A stretch of DNA of 64,000 nucleotides, taken from positions 1 to 64,000 of the forward strand of contig JACCGJ010001987.1 of assembly GCA_013407085.1 (NCBI GenBank), read 5' to 3'. Shown here in pieces: positions 1-11,691 of this stretch; the first letter of the stretch is position 1; each line of letters starts with the position of its first letter. Source of the stretch: Atriophallophorus winterbourni (lineage: Eukaryota; Platyhelminthes; Trematoda; Plagiorchiida; Microphallidae). The notes under the pieces are model-generated. The model worked only from the letters and a program-made list of their open reading frames with translations, made no database searches and was not told the origin of the DNA. Both the position numbers and the translations under genes were made by a program.

Positions 1-907
1 ATTGTGGTGTAGGAATGAGTGCCAATGTATTGACATTGAACTTTTACAAATTTTACATGAACAAAGTGAATTGAAATATCCATTTGTAAATGTCGAAATG
101 ACAAATGTTTAATAGTCGGTTTAAATTTGACCACAGGAAATGATACGTTTCACATTACAGAGTCCAGATCGACCTATTTTGTCCCATTAAAGCCTGTGTA
201 TACAAAGACATCTCAAGACAAACGAAATCTTGGTAGTTAGATCAATACCAATGTAGGGCCCGGTGATAACAAACCATAAAGAAAATATTGGACGATGTTA
301 CTAGAAATTAGTAAGTAGTTAGATGACGAGCTTTTTTTCGATTGAGGGATAGCCTCAGCACACAAAAACAGCGAAACTAGAAAGCAAATTTTTGCCGTCA
401 ATTTGAGCGACAAACGATTCGATCTCAGCCAAGTACTGGAAGGTTTCGTCAGTAAATGAAAAATCCCAGGACGGTATAATAAATTTTCTTATATGACCTT
501 GAGCGAGAATAATCGATAAATCATTGAGTCCGAACACGTGCAGAATTCCGAAATGTCATAAAGGCCTTATATTCAAACAAAAACGTAACTGAATTTTAAC
601 TGCCTGTGCACTTGTGGATGCAAAGCCTGATCTTGATATGGTGCTAAAGAAGTCGCGAATGGTTGGATACAAGCTTAAAGTGAAATTCGTAAGCGGAATT
701 GGAAGCACAATCCAATTGTTACGGATATGCGTTGATCAAAAGCGTAAATGATAACGAACAGGCTTTCAGATAAAACTTCAGCAGTACTCATGGGCCACAA
801 TGGAGAAGGTCATGGTTTGCTTTGTTTGGTATCACTTTAAGGTCATCCTCATTTTCATCAAGGACCGGATTGCATTGGCACCAAATATATAATGCTTAAC
901 TTCGAAG

Positions 908-1445
908 GTTGTCATAGCCCGTGAGGGCATTAGGGATAAACACACACTGTCTATAAAATGCTCCCAAATGGCGCGCATCTCAAATAGCCAGCTTCTGGCT
1001 TGCACGAGTGGCTACCCTGGCCCTGCGGAACTGCTTCTACCAACAGGAGAAGGGGTGAGGGCGTGGCCGACGCCTGAAAATCAGTTTGCATCGGGCAGAT
1101 GGAGCTCGCTAGCCTGGGATGGAATTTCATCTAAGGGAAGGAAAACCCCGATTTCAAACCTCCGGTGCCTTGCGGGATACCCGATCGCGGGAAAGGCTTC
1201 GGGAGAAAACCCGTAGAAAAAATTGGAACAGATTCTGGTAGACGGTTAGTTGGTGCACACAACCTCTTTCTGGCAAATCCCTACTGCTTTGCAGGTCGCA
1301 CTGGGTTGTGCAAAGGCTAGAGAAGCTGACTCGAACAAACGCTGAGTAGTGCTGGGGAAGCCGCTTTGTACCCGAATTCCCAAGACTATTCATTGAAGTC
1401 GACTCATCCACCAGTTGGAGATAGTTGCACAAAAGTAAAGTAAAA
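908..1445 (+). mobile_element. R1 repeat (unclassified ~540-bp retroposon-like element) in SBNO intron 3
   Basis: Starts GTTGTCATAGCC and ends in an AAGTA-rich tail. The same body occurs at six places in the window in both orientations. Orientation is given with the AAGT-rich tail as the 3' end. No protein family is recognisable; long open frames across it are fortuitous. Confidence 0.7.
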
Positions 1446-1966
1446 CATGACACACCAAAATGCTAAAAGATGGGGAAGCGTCTGACTCAAAAAGATTGAG
1501 ATATCTACAGAGGATTAAGCACAGAAATAGGATGAGCTGCCTACACCTCGAAAGGAAAATGCATTCAACCAAGTTTGTAAACGAGTAGAGCGACATCAAC
1601 CCGTCTTGTGACGTGTTATGACAATCTATCCTGCTCCATGCTCAACTTGACGACATACAAGACTAAGCCAACACTCCAAATAGATGCTTAATGAAAAACC
1701 CATAATTATGAACCCGGTTTTCGAGATTCTACTTCAGAAGATGATCGTTGTAATGATAATGCTCTCAGAGCTTGACTGTTGGCCATCGCAAATAATAAGC
1801 GAAATGGCACGTTGAACACTAAGCAATAAGAATCGGAGACCTCTCTAGCGCGAGCGTTACTATGCAGCTAGCTTAATAATCAACAACCATGAATCACAGC
1901 CGGAAGCTTAGTGATGACGCAATGAGCTAATCGCCAACGGGCGAGGAATCCCCTTGGCAACAAAAT

Positions 1967-2860
1967 GAATATCGATTACGTAATCAAGAAGCCGGTACCT
2001 CCTCACCCCAGTCAATTGAAGAACGGGGGCATGACCAAAGTCGGATTCTTAGAAGAGTAATAGGGTGATCAGTAATCAACACAACTGATAAAACATGTCG
2101 AAACCGTTATCTAACTCGGGGGATGTGCTGAAAGAAAGCAATGACGTCATAGCAGAACAGTCGGTGGATCCGAAACGGTGCGGTAGGGATGTTTCAAAAG
2201 AACCAACTCAAAATAGGATTCGCCAGGAATAAAGCAGAACATCTGCAGCTCATTGCTTAGATGTTAACAAGTTCGAGTAATTTCTACTAAAAATTCAAGT
2301 AGAGAAACAAATTAAGCGAACGACTAGGACGTAGCGCGTTAATCATTCTTGAACGTCGCGACACTCGACTAACAGAATGGTTATCGATTGCGTAATCATG
2401 GAGCCACCAACATTTACTGACCTTTTTAAATTTGTGATAAGGATGCATTTGTAGTCTAGTTTTGGCGTGAGTCTGTAATCAGCACATAAGTGATAAAACA
2501 CGTCGAAGCAATTATCTGACACAAGCCGATGCAGGTCAAAAGAGAAAAGAAATCGCGGCAGTTCAGGGGTCAGTCGGTGGATTTGAAGCGGTGAGGTAAG
2601 CAGATTTACACAAAGCCAAACTGAAAATTTTGAGCCGTTCACCAAACTCTCATTAAGTGGCCTGGCATATCCTAATCGCAATTCAAGCAACGGGGAATAA
2701 ATTAAACGAACCGGTTTCTTTCAAGCAAAAAATTCCGATTGAGTCAGCGCATATTAAAAGTAAAAACCTCTCGACTCGTATCACAAGATAGCATTATTAT
2801 TCAGAAAAATAATAGAGTGATGCTGATAAGCTCGATAAACCGCAAACATGTCACGACGTA
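1967..2860. repeat. Diverged ~400-bp direct repeats in SBNO intron 3 (unit 1)
   Basis: Blocks at about 1967-2335 and 2378-2720 share ordered similarities (for example GATAAAACATGTCG against GATAAAACACGTCG, 401 bases apart, and CAGTCGGTGGAT in both). A third partial block at about 2800-2860 reaches the exon 3 donor. Sequence divergence is high, so this is old. No protein is recognised. Confidence 0.55.
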
Positions 2861-2861
2861 C

Positions 2862-4288
2862 CGATCAAGAATCCAGCCCGTTGACCATTCGGTAAAATGC
2901 AGTCGTGGCGTTGACAGGCGTAAATCACGGCCTCGAGCTGCAAGGCAGAGAGACACCCGAGGCCGATTGTCTCATCCGGCAAACAATGCTCGTAGTGGAT
3001 TTCCGGCGGCGAGACGCTAGACAACGAGCTCGATTCGACCACGGGATCGGGGTGTTTTTGCCCGATTCGAACTGAAATAGGTTCATGCAGATGGCAAAAG
3101 GTCACAGAAGGATGTGAGACGAAAGGCGTATAAGTGTAACAGCAACCAGTGTAATTTTAACCGATAAAAATAGAATTATAATGAATGTTTGACCATTAAC
3201 TGCCAAAGATAAAATGCTCGGTTATCTTGGCCCTGTGTGGTCAGTTTATTGTTGCACAAGACAGCTGGAACCAATATTAATTGGCAAAAGAGGGCTGAAC
3301 ATGTGCAGCTGAAATAAAAATCAAACCAAACATACAGCAAACTCACGTTTCAAAGGGACATAGTCTGCGTAGGTTTCAGCTTGCGTAAGGCCTTCGTCGT
3401 CATCCAAATCTTCGTCACGCTAATGTAAGAAACCACAATTCAGGCTGGGTAAATATACTGAATCACAGACAAATCAAAATATAGGCAGTATTCCGGGTCA
3501 CGTTAATAAAATAACGCATAATAAAAAGGCAAACATACCTTTGGAAAATTGTAAGGTTTGATAGGGGCGTAGAGAAAGCCACCTGTGTTTCTTATTTGCG
3601 GCTGCTTGAGAGCCCCGGACCAGCTGTTCAAACGCGATGGTGCCGACGGTGCGGATGACAACGCGTGTCCTGGGAAACGAACGTCTGCACGGTTTTCGGG
3701 GAAAGAAGGGCGATTTTGCAATTTGAACACCTTCAGTTGGGGTTGCCCAGTAATATTGGAAGTTTGAGCGAAGGGACGCTTTTGAGATCCGTTAGTAATG
3801 TAAGTGGGATGGCGAACAAGAATGCGCCCATTATTAAGTTGCAAACGAGCGGGAATCGAGCCTGCGATTTTCAGCGACTGCTGAGGAGAATTGGCGGAGG
3901 ATGGTACCCGAAGTATTTTGAAAACAGTTGAACGCTTAGCCGAAGCTATTTTAAACGAAGTTGACGGCGGGGTTTCGATTGATACAGGGGGTGGGGTTGG
4001 CGCAGGTTTCAGAGATGAGGGTGCGATCCCCGCGTTGAGAAGTGCACTTAAAATGATATCATTACTTGGGTCATCATTTGGTTTTTCAGGGGATGGGTGG
4101 GAAGAACCGTTCACAGATGGAGAGTTCGAGATTGGTGGACTGGGCTTGGATTGATATGTCACTATATGCTCTTTTGGTTCTGGTTCAAAGGATTGCGGTT
4201 GAATAGTATCACGAGGAAACGCAAAGTCATCGGAATCTTTCGTGGCTAGACCTTTTAACGCGTCCTCAAAAATAGAAACAGGATCCAT
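2862..4288 (-). CDS. SBNO: Strawberry notch homologue, 5' part (exons 1-3), continues beyond left edge
   Basis: Exons 3539-4288, 3347-3419 and 2862-3071 encode the first 344 residues plus one base of codon 345. Exon 1 (250 residues) is low-complexity and Pro/Ser-rich. Exon 2 holds an acidic run and AETYADYVP. Exon 3 holds the SBNO-typical stretches [32 protein letters not shown] and [11 protein letters not shown], which lead into the Walker A motif. Exon 3 ends with a GTACGT donor at 2861-2856. Exon 4 would lie about 0.4 kb left of the window, judged from the 3.2-kb intron 3 in the other copies. Sequence is identical to the matching exons at 21775-23201. Truncation here is due to the window edge, not to a visible break. 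Confidence 0.88.
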
Positions 4289-4442
4289 AGGGCTACAACA
4301 AAATATTGCGGTTAATATTATATCAATTTATTAAAATATCACAAAACTCAAGAAAACTCACTCAAAGAACATTGCAGCACAGTAATGGCGAAAATCAAGT
4401 GATCAGTGAATAAATAGGGAATCAGATGACAGCTGTAACCTG

Positions 4443-4570
4443 ATTGGTTGGTTACGAAGTTGGACGCCATTGGATAACCTCTTTCGTATTTGTGCACTAA
4501 CCGACAAACTGGGCTTGCTTATGATTGGCTGTCGCGAGTTCGTATTGCACCATCATACGATAATCATTGG
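4443..4570 (-). promoter_or_regulatory. CCAAT-box cluster upstream of SBNO copy 1
   Basis: Four CCAAT boxes on the gene's strand (ATTGG on plus at 4443, 4469, 4524 and 4566) lie 155-282 bases upstream of the first exon-1 ATG. An AT-rich element at about 4409-4418 could act as a weak TATA. This looks like the core promoter, but the transcription start is not known. Confidence 0.45.
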
Positions 4571-4599
4571 GGGGGAGTGTGAGTAAGACAGACACTGAT

Positions 4600-6420
4600 T
4601 AACACCATAGACCTTACACAAGGCGTACAGCGCATAACTCAATAAACTCACGGTAAACAAATAATCATACCAACCCCATCCAACAGTGGCATACAAGCGC
4701 AACTTGTTTTCCGTTTTTGCTTACAAGCGCATGCTGATCCTGATCCTACCCTCACTACCTGATGAGCGCAAACAGCATGTAACCGGTCGTAGGGAGTGTG
4801 TGATGGAAATGCATGCAATAAACGATCCAGTTCGTTACACGACCGGTATCATAAGGAAAGCATTTTAAAGCCACCAAAAACATCAATAAAAAGGGCCTAA
4901 TTCTCTCATATGGTTTCACATATACTTCGGGGCAAATAACTGAAATAAATATACGCGAAAAGAGTCTACCAAGCTGAAAATCCTATGCCTCTTACTCATT
5001 CGGTAAACGGTGTATACAACTCGAGTGAAGTTCTCGGACAATATTGTTAACGACAGAGTCCAGCCTCAGCAAGCAGGCATCCGAACAAACTGTTATTAAA
5101 AAGTGTAAACGATTCAATCGGCTGGAAAAGACCAGACTTTGCGCTGCCAATATAACCTGCACGTGTACTCTACTATCAATCATTTACACTCATAAGGTGG
5201 AGATCATGAATGTATTCTTCTCCAAGAGGTGGTGAATCCAAAAACGTAAGGTTAGGGAAATACCACGAAACATAACTCATTTTTAAATTATTAATCCTAA
5301 CTTTCCTGTAAATGAAAGTTTCAATGATTAGTACATTCTGACAAGCATTGTCACCGAGTCGAAGATAATTTTCTTCTCAACAGCATAGTGCATGACCCAA
5401 AGAAACCAAACCTAACGACGAGCACAAATCCGGTACGAAACATATCAGGTTTAATGTGGAGATAGAATAATCGATTTCACGTCGAAGAAAACGCTACCCT
5501 CAGGAAACCTGTTCCAGTGATTTCGGTGGCAGCATTACTGTAGGCATTCCTTTTATATGTTTGATCCATCGTGCATGCTGTTGAGCGAAACAGCGAAAGA
5601 AGCTTAATATGTTGTGAGGCATCATTACGGCGTTCACTATCACAATAAGCCTTCCTCGTCGTTATACTTGGCAAGCAGACGTTAATGACACACCGATGAG
5701 ATGCTTACCGCAAAACAAACAGTCAACAATGTTTCGGTACCAACCAACGGTTTACAGAATCTTGAAGAACCCGACTCAGAAGACGGACTGTGATAGCCTT
5801 AACAAATTAGTACGGGGGTCATTTGTGGAACACTATTGTCAACAGCAAAGAGTGACTTGATTAGCACAGGCTGTATAGCCCGATCTAATTCGCTACATCA
5901 ACAGCACAAATGACAATTTTGTCACAACATTCATCGTTGCGTATAGGATTGTACCAACCAACAACTAGGATATCACACGGACAGTGTTCCTAGAATGATT
6001 GCGGATAACTGAAGCAGTCGTGGTGAAGGAATTAAGTCGGTGCCTTAACGGCGAATTTGTTGTTCGGTAGTTTCTACTACTGTATTAGTCGCACTTCCTT
6101 ATGGTACCGGAATGCCTAGGCTGCAGAAAGATGAAGTCCACTTGGAATTACGAGTCCCAATTTCATCAGATGACGATGACTTGCCATGTAGCGGTTACGT
6201 ATTTATTAAGTAATAGTGTTTATTATTAATACAATGTATTGTTAAAGGTGTACAACCGATTCAGAAATCTGACATAATAGTACATAGCTTGTGTAGCATA
6301 GCTGAAGAGATATCTACAAGTTTTGTATAGTCCGAATTGAAGGCCCTAAGAAAAATGTTGTTGGCCTCCTTGAGACGATTTCGACCATGGATGTACTTCA
6401 CAATCGTATGATTTTTCATG
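4600..6420. other. Intergenic, upstream of SBNO copy 1; nothing recognised
   Basis: No open frame longer than about 70 codons and no known repeat. The same sequence occurs at 23513-25333 and, up to the gap, at 42059-43252. Confidence 0.6.
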
Positions 6421-6429
6421 TTATACAGC

Positions 6430-7935
6430 TTTTCGAATGACTAAACAGGCTAATTCGGGAGGAACAATATCTCCCGCAGAGTTTGAAATCAAAGGCAGAA
6501 CTCGGGCGTTGCACGTCGGTGGCGTGATCTGCGTTCAGCAGCCAAGAGCTGTATCTGCTCCTCCCCAGCTTGAAGACGACGCTTCACACAATGCCTCCAA
6601 CGTGAGCGGTCAAGAACAAGTTCTTCCCAAATCGCGGGGTTAATCCTAAGAGCTTTCATACCTCTTTTGCAAAAGTCTTTGTACCGCAAGTGCGGTCTGC
6701 TCAATGGTCGACTTCCTGATTGCAACTCACCACAGAGTAGATTTTTCAGAATACGACCATTTTCCATTCTGTAGACGTAGCCAATCCACTGCAGGCAGCG
6801 CTGTCGTAGTAGGGCTTACATACTTACTTTACTTACTTCGTGCGACTATCTCCTCCTGGAGGATGAGTCGGCTTCAAAGAAGATTCTTGGGAATTTGGGT
6901 ACAAAGCGGCGTCCCCAGCACCACTCGGTGTTTGTTCGAGTCAGCTTCTCTAGACTTTGCACAACCAAGTGCGACCTGCAAGGCAGCAGGGAGTGGCCAG
7001 AAAGAGGTGGTCTACCGGACTCTGTTCCAGGTTTTTCCTCAGGGTTTTCTCCCGAAGCCTTTCCCGCGATCGGGTATCCCACAAGGCAGCGGAGGTTTAA
7101 AATCAGGGTTTTTCTTCCCTTAGATAAAATGCCCTCCCAGGCTAACGAGCTACATCTGCCCGAAGCAAACTGGTTTTCAGGCGCCAGTCACTCGCCCTCG
7201 AACCTTCTCCTGTTGGTAGAAGCAGTTCCGCCGGGCTCAGAGAGCCACTCGTGCAGGCCAGAAGCTGGACTTGGTTGTCAGAGGCTATTTGAGACGCATG
7301 CCATATGGGAGCATTTTATGAAAGGCGGGAGCTTATCCCCTTTGCCACCCCCGGCTATGACAACCTGTGGAACATGCTCTGTAGACCACCGTTTTGAAAG
7401 CACATCAGCATTAGTAACTTTGTCCATCCACGATATGTTCAAGATACGACGGATGCTTCGTAGATTGAAAGCATTCAGCTTCAATTCGTGTCTTGCGTGG
7501 GTGGTTCAGGTTTCACTGCCGTACATTAAAGCATTTAGCACGCAAGCGCTGTATACCACCATCTTTGTTTTTACAGTCAACTTGCAGTTACCCCAAACAC
7601 GAGAGTACAATCGGGACAAAATGACAGCTGCTCTGCCAATCCGCTTATCAATCTCCGTGTCTAGCGAGAGGTTATCCGCAATGGTTGAACCAAGATATGT
7701 AAAATGATGCACTGGTTCAAGCTGACAGTTTCCAACAGTGATGATTGGAGGCGATACAATCCCTTGACCAAGGACTTTGGTCTTGCTAATACTGATTGTT
7801 AGCTCAAAATCTTTGCATGCCGACGAAAAACAGTCCATTAGCGACTGCGGGTTCTCTAGGGATTGCGCAATAATGATTGCATCGTCGGCAAATAGCAGGT
7901 CACGGATTAACACATCCCGTGCCTTGGTTTGTTCC
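6430..7935 (-). pseudogene. RTE-type LINE reverse transcriptase, 3' part, 5'-truncated and interrupted
   Basis: The minus strand from about 7935 encodes the RT core LLFADDA, then SISKTKVLGQ, FTYLGSTI, LDTEIDKRIGRA, a Tyr-Ser-Ala-Cys-Val stretch and LRSIRRILNISW. These are typical of RTE-clade LINE proteins. After R1 (6815-7369) the frame continues as QRCLQWIGYVYRM and LCGELQSGSRP and ends near 6489. Even without the insertion (see 25343-26290) a frameshift separates the two parts. The palm motif FADD is intact, but the endonuclease and most of the RT are missing. This is a dead insertion older than the tandem duplication. Confidence 0.85.
6815..7369 (-). mobile_element. R1 repeat inserted in RTE relic, unit 1 only
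   Basis: About 554 bases present here and absent from the same site in unit 2 (25725-25730) and unit 3. The minus orientation gives a 5' GTTGTCATAGCC end at about 7364 and an AAGTAAGTAAAGTAAG-like 3' tail at 6815-6840. No clear target-site duplication is seen. Confidence 0.8.
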
Positions 7936-8373
7936 TAAGAAAAATATCATCACAGAATTCCACATTTTTAATAAGTACGGGCGTGAAGAGACGACATTAC
8001 ACCCTAGCCAACCTAGTCGAAATAGATTTTTGGCTCAAGGTCACACGAGCGACAAAAACGGCTAATAGATTGAGAGTGACCTTGAGAATGTCCTGGGGGA
8101 CAGATGAATCATGTGACAGTGGGGTCGCGATATGGCAGCGTGACAATACGAGGGTCATAAGACAGTTGATGAAGATTGGCTGAAACGAAATTATAATGAG
8201 ACAATTATACTTGTGTTGGTATCACTATTCAATACCTCTAAAAGAAACGGAGTTCTGGTAACGATAAATAAAGACACCAAAATGCAGCAGCTATCTTAAG
8301 AGCACCATACACTGAGATAACGATTTTTTATATCTTACTTTTCTACGATTTTCGATTGTGTTGACGATATTAA

Positions 8374-8685
8374 CACTTTGACTGCGTCGTGCGCCATATG
8401 TGGTATACGCAATGATGTCCCAAACTGCGACGTGCACCATATATGGTACACGCATTATCGTGACGCTATATGGCGCAAGATGCCCCCAAAGATAGCAGTT
8501 TCTGTCCCACGCAACGTGTACTAATTGAGGCTCACTGTTTTTATGTCAGAATCTTGAAGAACTCACTCGTAGCAAAGCGGCGCACAACCTCCCACCTCGC
8601 TGTCTTCTCTGGCACTGAAGATAGACAAGTTTCATCACGTCGCATCACGGGAATACAGGCTATTTTGGCAGTCGCAGTCAAAGGG
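8374..8685. mobile_element. piggyBac-like MITE (312 bp), unit 1
   Basis: Flanked by TTAA on both sides (8370-8373 and 8686-8689), as expected for piggyBac transposition. Ends form imperfect terminal inverted repeats: CACTTTGACTGCG on the left, and CCCTTTGACTGCG when the right end is read inwards. Near the left end are three related motifs around CCATATGTGGTATACGC, CCATATATGGTACACGC and CTATATGGCGC. No transposase is encoded. Confidence 0.75.
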
Positions 8686-8805
8686 TTAAAACACAAAAGA
8701 TTTATTCCGGAACGTGTGATTTTTCAGGTTACAGATTTCATAAAAGACCATCAGTCGCAGGCAAATGGAGGGGAGTATCCCAAGGCTGTCAAATAAGAGT
8801 AAATC

Positions 8806-8860
8806 AAACAGCCTCTGACTATGCGGCACTTTGCCTGGATCAGGCTTGTGCTTTCGTACC
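8806..8860 (+). mobile_element. SINE-like element, 3' end only (unit 1)
   Basis: Carries the conserved 3' hairpin segment GCACTTTGCCTGGATCAGGC followed by TTGTGCTTTC. Counterparts at 27165-27219 and 45812-45866. Confidence 0.65.
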
Positions 8861-9911
8861 AGAAAACATTCGGTTTTCGATCACCTCTTGTACTTGTGAT
8901 CAAAACATAGGCTGAGTCATTTGGTGGATAAGTACACCATACCATCATTTTATTTTTAAAGCCCGCTTTCAGATTATCGATATAAGACTGGGACGAATTA
9001 CATGGCAGACGCTCTGCGATCAATGTCTAACGAGAGATTTTCCAAACGAAAATAATCTGAATAAGCGAACTGAAGAAATTGTTCAGTGTCAAGGCTTAAT
9101 AAATACGATTAAAGATGGCTCAAGACTGAAAACTAGAAGAGTAACCCTGCGCGGGCTGCATGGCTAACGAATCTTTAAAGGCTGCACAGCAGTCTTTTTC
9201 AACTAAAGCTGCTCCTGTGAGCGAGCAGTGCTAACAATATAAGCAGTAAACAAGGAATTCGGGGTAGATAAGACGCCAATGTTAATTGGACTGTGAAGAT
9301 TTTAGTCAAATTTAACTAGGTGCGTTGGTCGGCATGATGCCATTTATAAGCAGCCACCCCCTATAAAAGCATCATCCGCAAAATTTTTGTGGCTTTCTGA
9401 CAAATCATGCAGAGTAGAGCGATGACTTTTTTAATCATTGTTCCAAAATGTGAGCAATGGGAGAAAGCGTCGCTTAGGACAAATCCATGCAACGAGATTT
9501 CAGTTGACCGTATGTAACAAGAGCAACTCAACGTACGATATTCCTAAAACATTTCACTTTTCCAATACAGATTTTGTTTGGCTCGCTTTGCCGAGGTGTT
9601 AAGAAAGCTTGTTCGAATTGCACGACATTTGATTCGCATACACGAGAGAATTCAGTCTTTGAATTGGCCGCTAGTGTGGAGCTATGAGGAAAAAATAAGC
9701 AGAATAATTTGAAAGCTATATATCCGATGGAGCTCAACGCCTGTGCTTAATATCATAGGGGTAGAGATCTGCAAAACCGGTCGAATAAGTACGGTTATGA
9801 AAGTTGAAATAATTATGAAGATAAGTTGACAATAAAATATACATTAGCATGAAGCACATAAGTGAAATCAGACGAGACAATAAACTCTGTTAAGAGATAA
9901 GCAATAAGCAA

Positions 9912-10330
9912 GGCGACCGTGCGACCTGCAGCAGCAGGGAGTTGCCTGAAAAGAGTTGGTGTGCACCAACAAACCGTCTAAGAGACTGCTCCAGATTTTA
10001 CCTCAGGGTTTTCTTTCGAAGCCTTTCCAGCGATCGGGAATCCCGAGACACGGAGGTTTAAAATCAGGGTTTTCCTTCCCCTAGATGAAATGCCTTCCCA
10101 GGCTAACGAGCTCCATCTGCATAAAGCAAACTGGTTTTCAGGAGCCAGTCACTCGCCCTCGCACCTTCTCCTGTTTGTAGAAGCAGTTCCTCCGGGATCG
10201 GGGAGCCACTCGTTCAGACCAGAGGCCGGACTTGGTTGTTAGAGGCTATTTGAAACGTGCGCCGTATGGGAGCATTTTATAGACAGTGGGAACTTATCCC
10301 CACTGCCACCCCCGGCTATGACAACAATCA
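9912..10330 (-). mobile_element. R1 repeat, tail end deleted
   Basis: Matches the first three quarters of R1. The tail-proximal part is missing because unit 1 and unit 2 differ here by a deletion of about 520 bases; the complete version is at 28627-29178. Confidence 0.7.
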
Positions 10331-10705
10331 TAGGTCCACAAACCTGTGAATGAGGTTAAAGCCACTACTTGAACAAAAGTGATATATTTACATGCATCTC
10401 CATAAAACACCCGATGCGGATACTAGCGTAAACAGGTCGTACGGTTTGATGCAAATCAGGATTCCACCAAAATGTCGAAATCCCACCTATTACCATGATC
10501 CCAGCTTTCGAATATTGCTCAGAAAATGGGTCTTACAGTTTGCCATATCTAATCATTGCAAATATTGAGTGTCTAGTTTTGTGGCAATCTCGATGAGTGA
10601 CTAAAAAATGCTCCGTAAACAAAATCACTTTAAGTGTATCGGCTGATCACAGGGAGACCTCAAATAATGGTGAAAATGTAGCTGGACTATTCAAGTCTGG
10701 GTTCC

Positions 10706-11017
10706 ATGGATTCCGTGTCTGTCACACAAAACGTTTGTGATTGCAAAGTGAAACTATTCGACAAGTTTAAAAATCTGTCACGCTCAGAGCGCACACGATT
10801 CGACGTGAGGATCCTCACACCGTACATAGCCAGAAGAGCTGACCCTGAATGCTACTTCCTCGCCTGTGACAAATCTACTCCGAATCCAAGCCAAACGATC
10901 ACCCTTGTGTTGGATGCTCCACCTCCCACGTATACAGGGCGTGAATTTTTGAATGTGCTTATCAACTCTTCACCGACAGTGATCATCCTATCTCGACTGA
11001 GAGTGATTAGCAGCTAA
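10706..11017 (+). other. Open frame of 103 codons, doubtful gene
   Basis: Starts MDSVSVTQNVCDCKVKLFDK; no family recognised. In the next unit (from about 29560) the frame is cut by a TGA (ATA GCT TGA near 29683-29691, where unit 1 has ATA GCC AGA), plus other changes. Loss of the frame in a near-identical copy argues against a real gene. Confidence 0.15.
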
Positions 11018-11691
11018 TTTAAGGAATTCGCTTTTATTTGATTTCTTACAACTCACTCAAATCGATGCTTACGCGAAACCAAATATAAGGATAAAACCAT
11101 AAACCCAACGCTAGGGGTACCGGATGGTCTAGAAAATTGATTAATTTGTCAGAAAGTTCGAACCAGCAGACAACCAACCGCGGTGCCCAAGACAAAAGTC
11201 GATTCTTTACAACATAAGAAACTCTTCGTAGTACTTGGGAGTACAATAGGAAATAGGAAATGAATCACAAGCCGTAGCTGAACAGTGAAAAAACTGACAA
11301 AATGATAACTCAGGCGTTTAAACACACAGCGCAAAAGGTCAAACTTGGGAAGGTGTGAGCAGGTGGGTGAGCAGTTTGAACCGACGTAGACAAACACAAA
11401 GGTAGTGATGGTAATGCTGCGTGTAGGCACGAATGTGTGAAGAGACTGGTCAATGTGAAAGAGAGAAAGACACAAATGATGGGCGAATAAAAACGACGTT
11501 CCGATATCCGGAAGGTACTTGTTTGAAATGTACAACTTGGAAAACACAAAGTCCCTGAATATTGAAACTGAGAGTTGAAAAAATCGACAGCGACTAGAAC
11601 TGGAATGCTCACGTCCCTTTCACGCACGGTGAACGAAAAAATCACATTTGGCAACAGATTCAACATTGAAAGCCAACATACACGACAACTA

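Larger units (their letters stand above)
1..9885. repeat. Tandem segmental duplication, unit 1 (partial)
   Basis: Leftmost unit of the array. It carries part of SBNO intron 3, exons 3-1, and the upstream intergenic block (RTE relic, MITE, SINE end). It aligns with 18914-28240 and 37729-46880 at near identity except in the first 830 bases or so, which are clearly diverged. The join to the next unit is placed near 9885, where a deletion of about 0.5 kb obscures it. Confidence 0.8.

Noticed and set aside
968..1216. Open frame of 82 codons repeated at 19881-20129
   Set aside because: Lies within the R1 repeat; the frame is not kept in the diverged R1 copies.
3585..4154. Plus-strand frames of 60-88 codons
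   Set aside because: Antisense shadows of SBNO exon 1.
4755..4800. Hammerhead-like CTGATGAG near 4762
   Set aside because: No GAAA after a closing stem II and no matching flanking stems. The CTGATGAG near 17884 fails for the same reason.
6895..7707. Open frame of 270 codons, plus strand
   Set aside because: Spans the R1 insertion and runs antisense to the RTE relic; absent in the other units; no protein family recognised.
8470..8796. Open frame of 108 codons, plus strand, in all three units
   Set aside because: Begins inside the piggyBac-like MITE and reads through its terminal repeat; chance frame.
11149..11666. Two overlapping minus-strand frames (118 and 132 codons) downstream of the SBNO stop
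   Set aside because: They lie in the 3' UTR/downstream region, have low-complexity composition (Phe/Leu/Ser/Thr-rich) and match no family.
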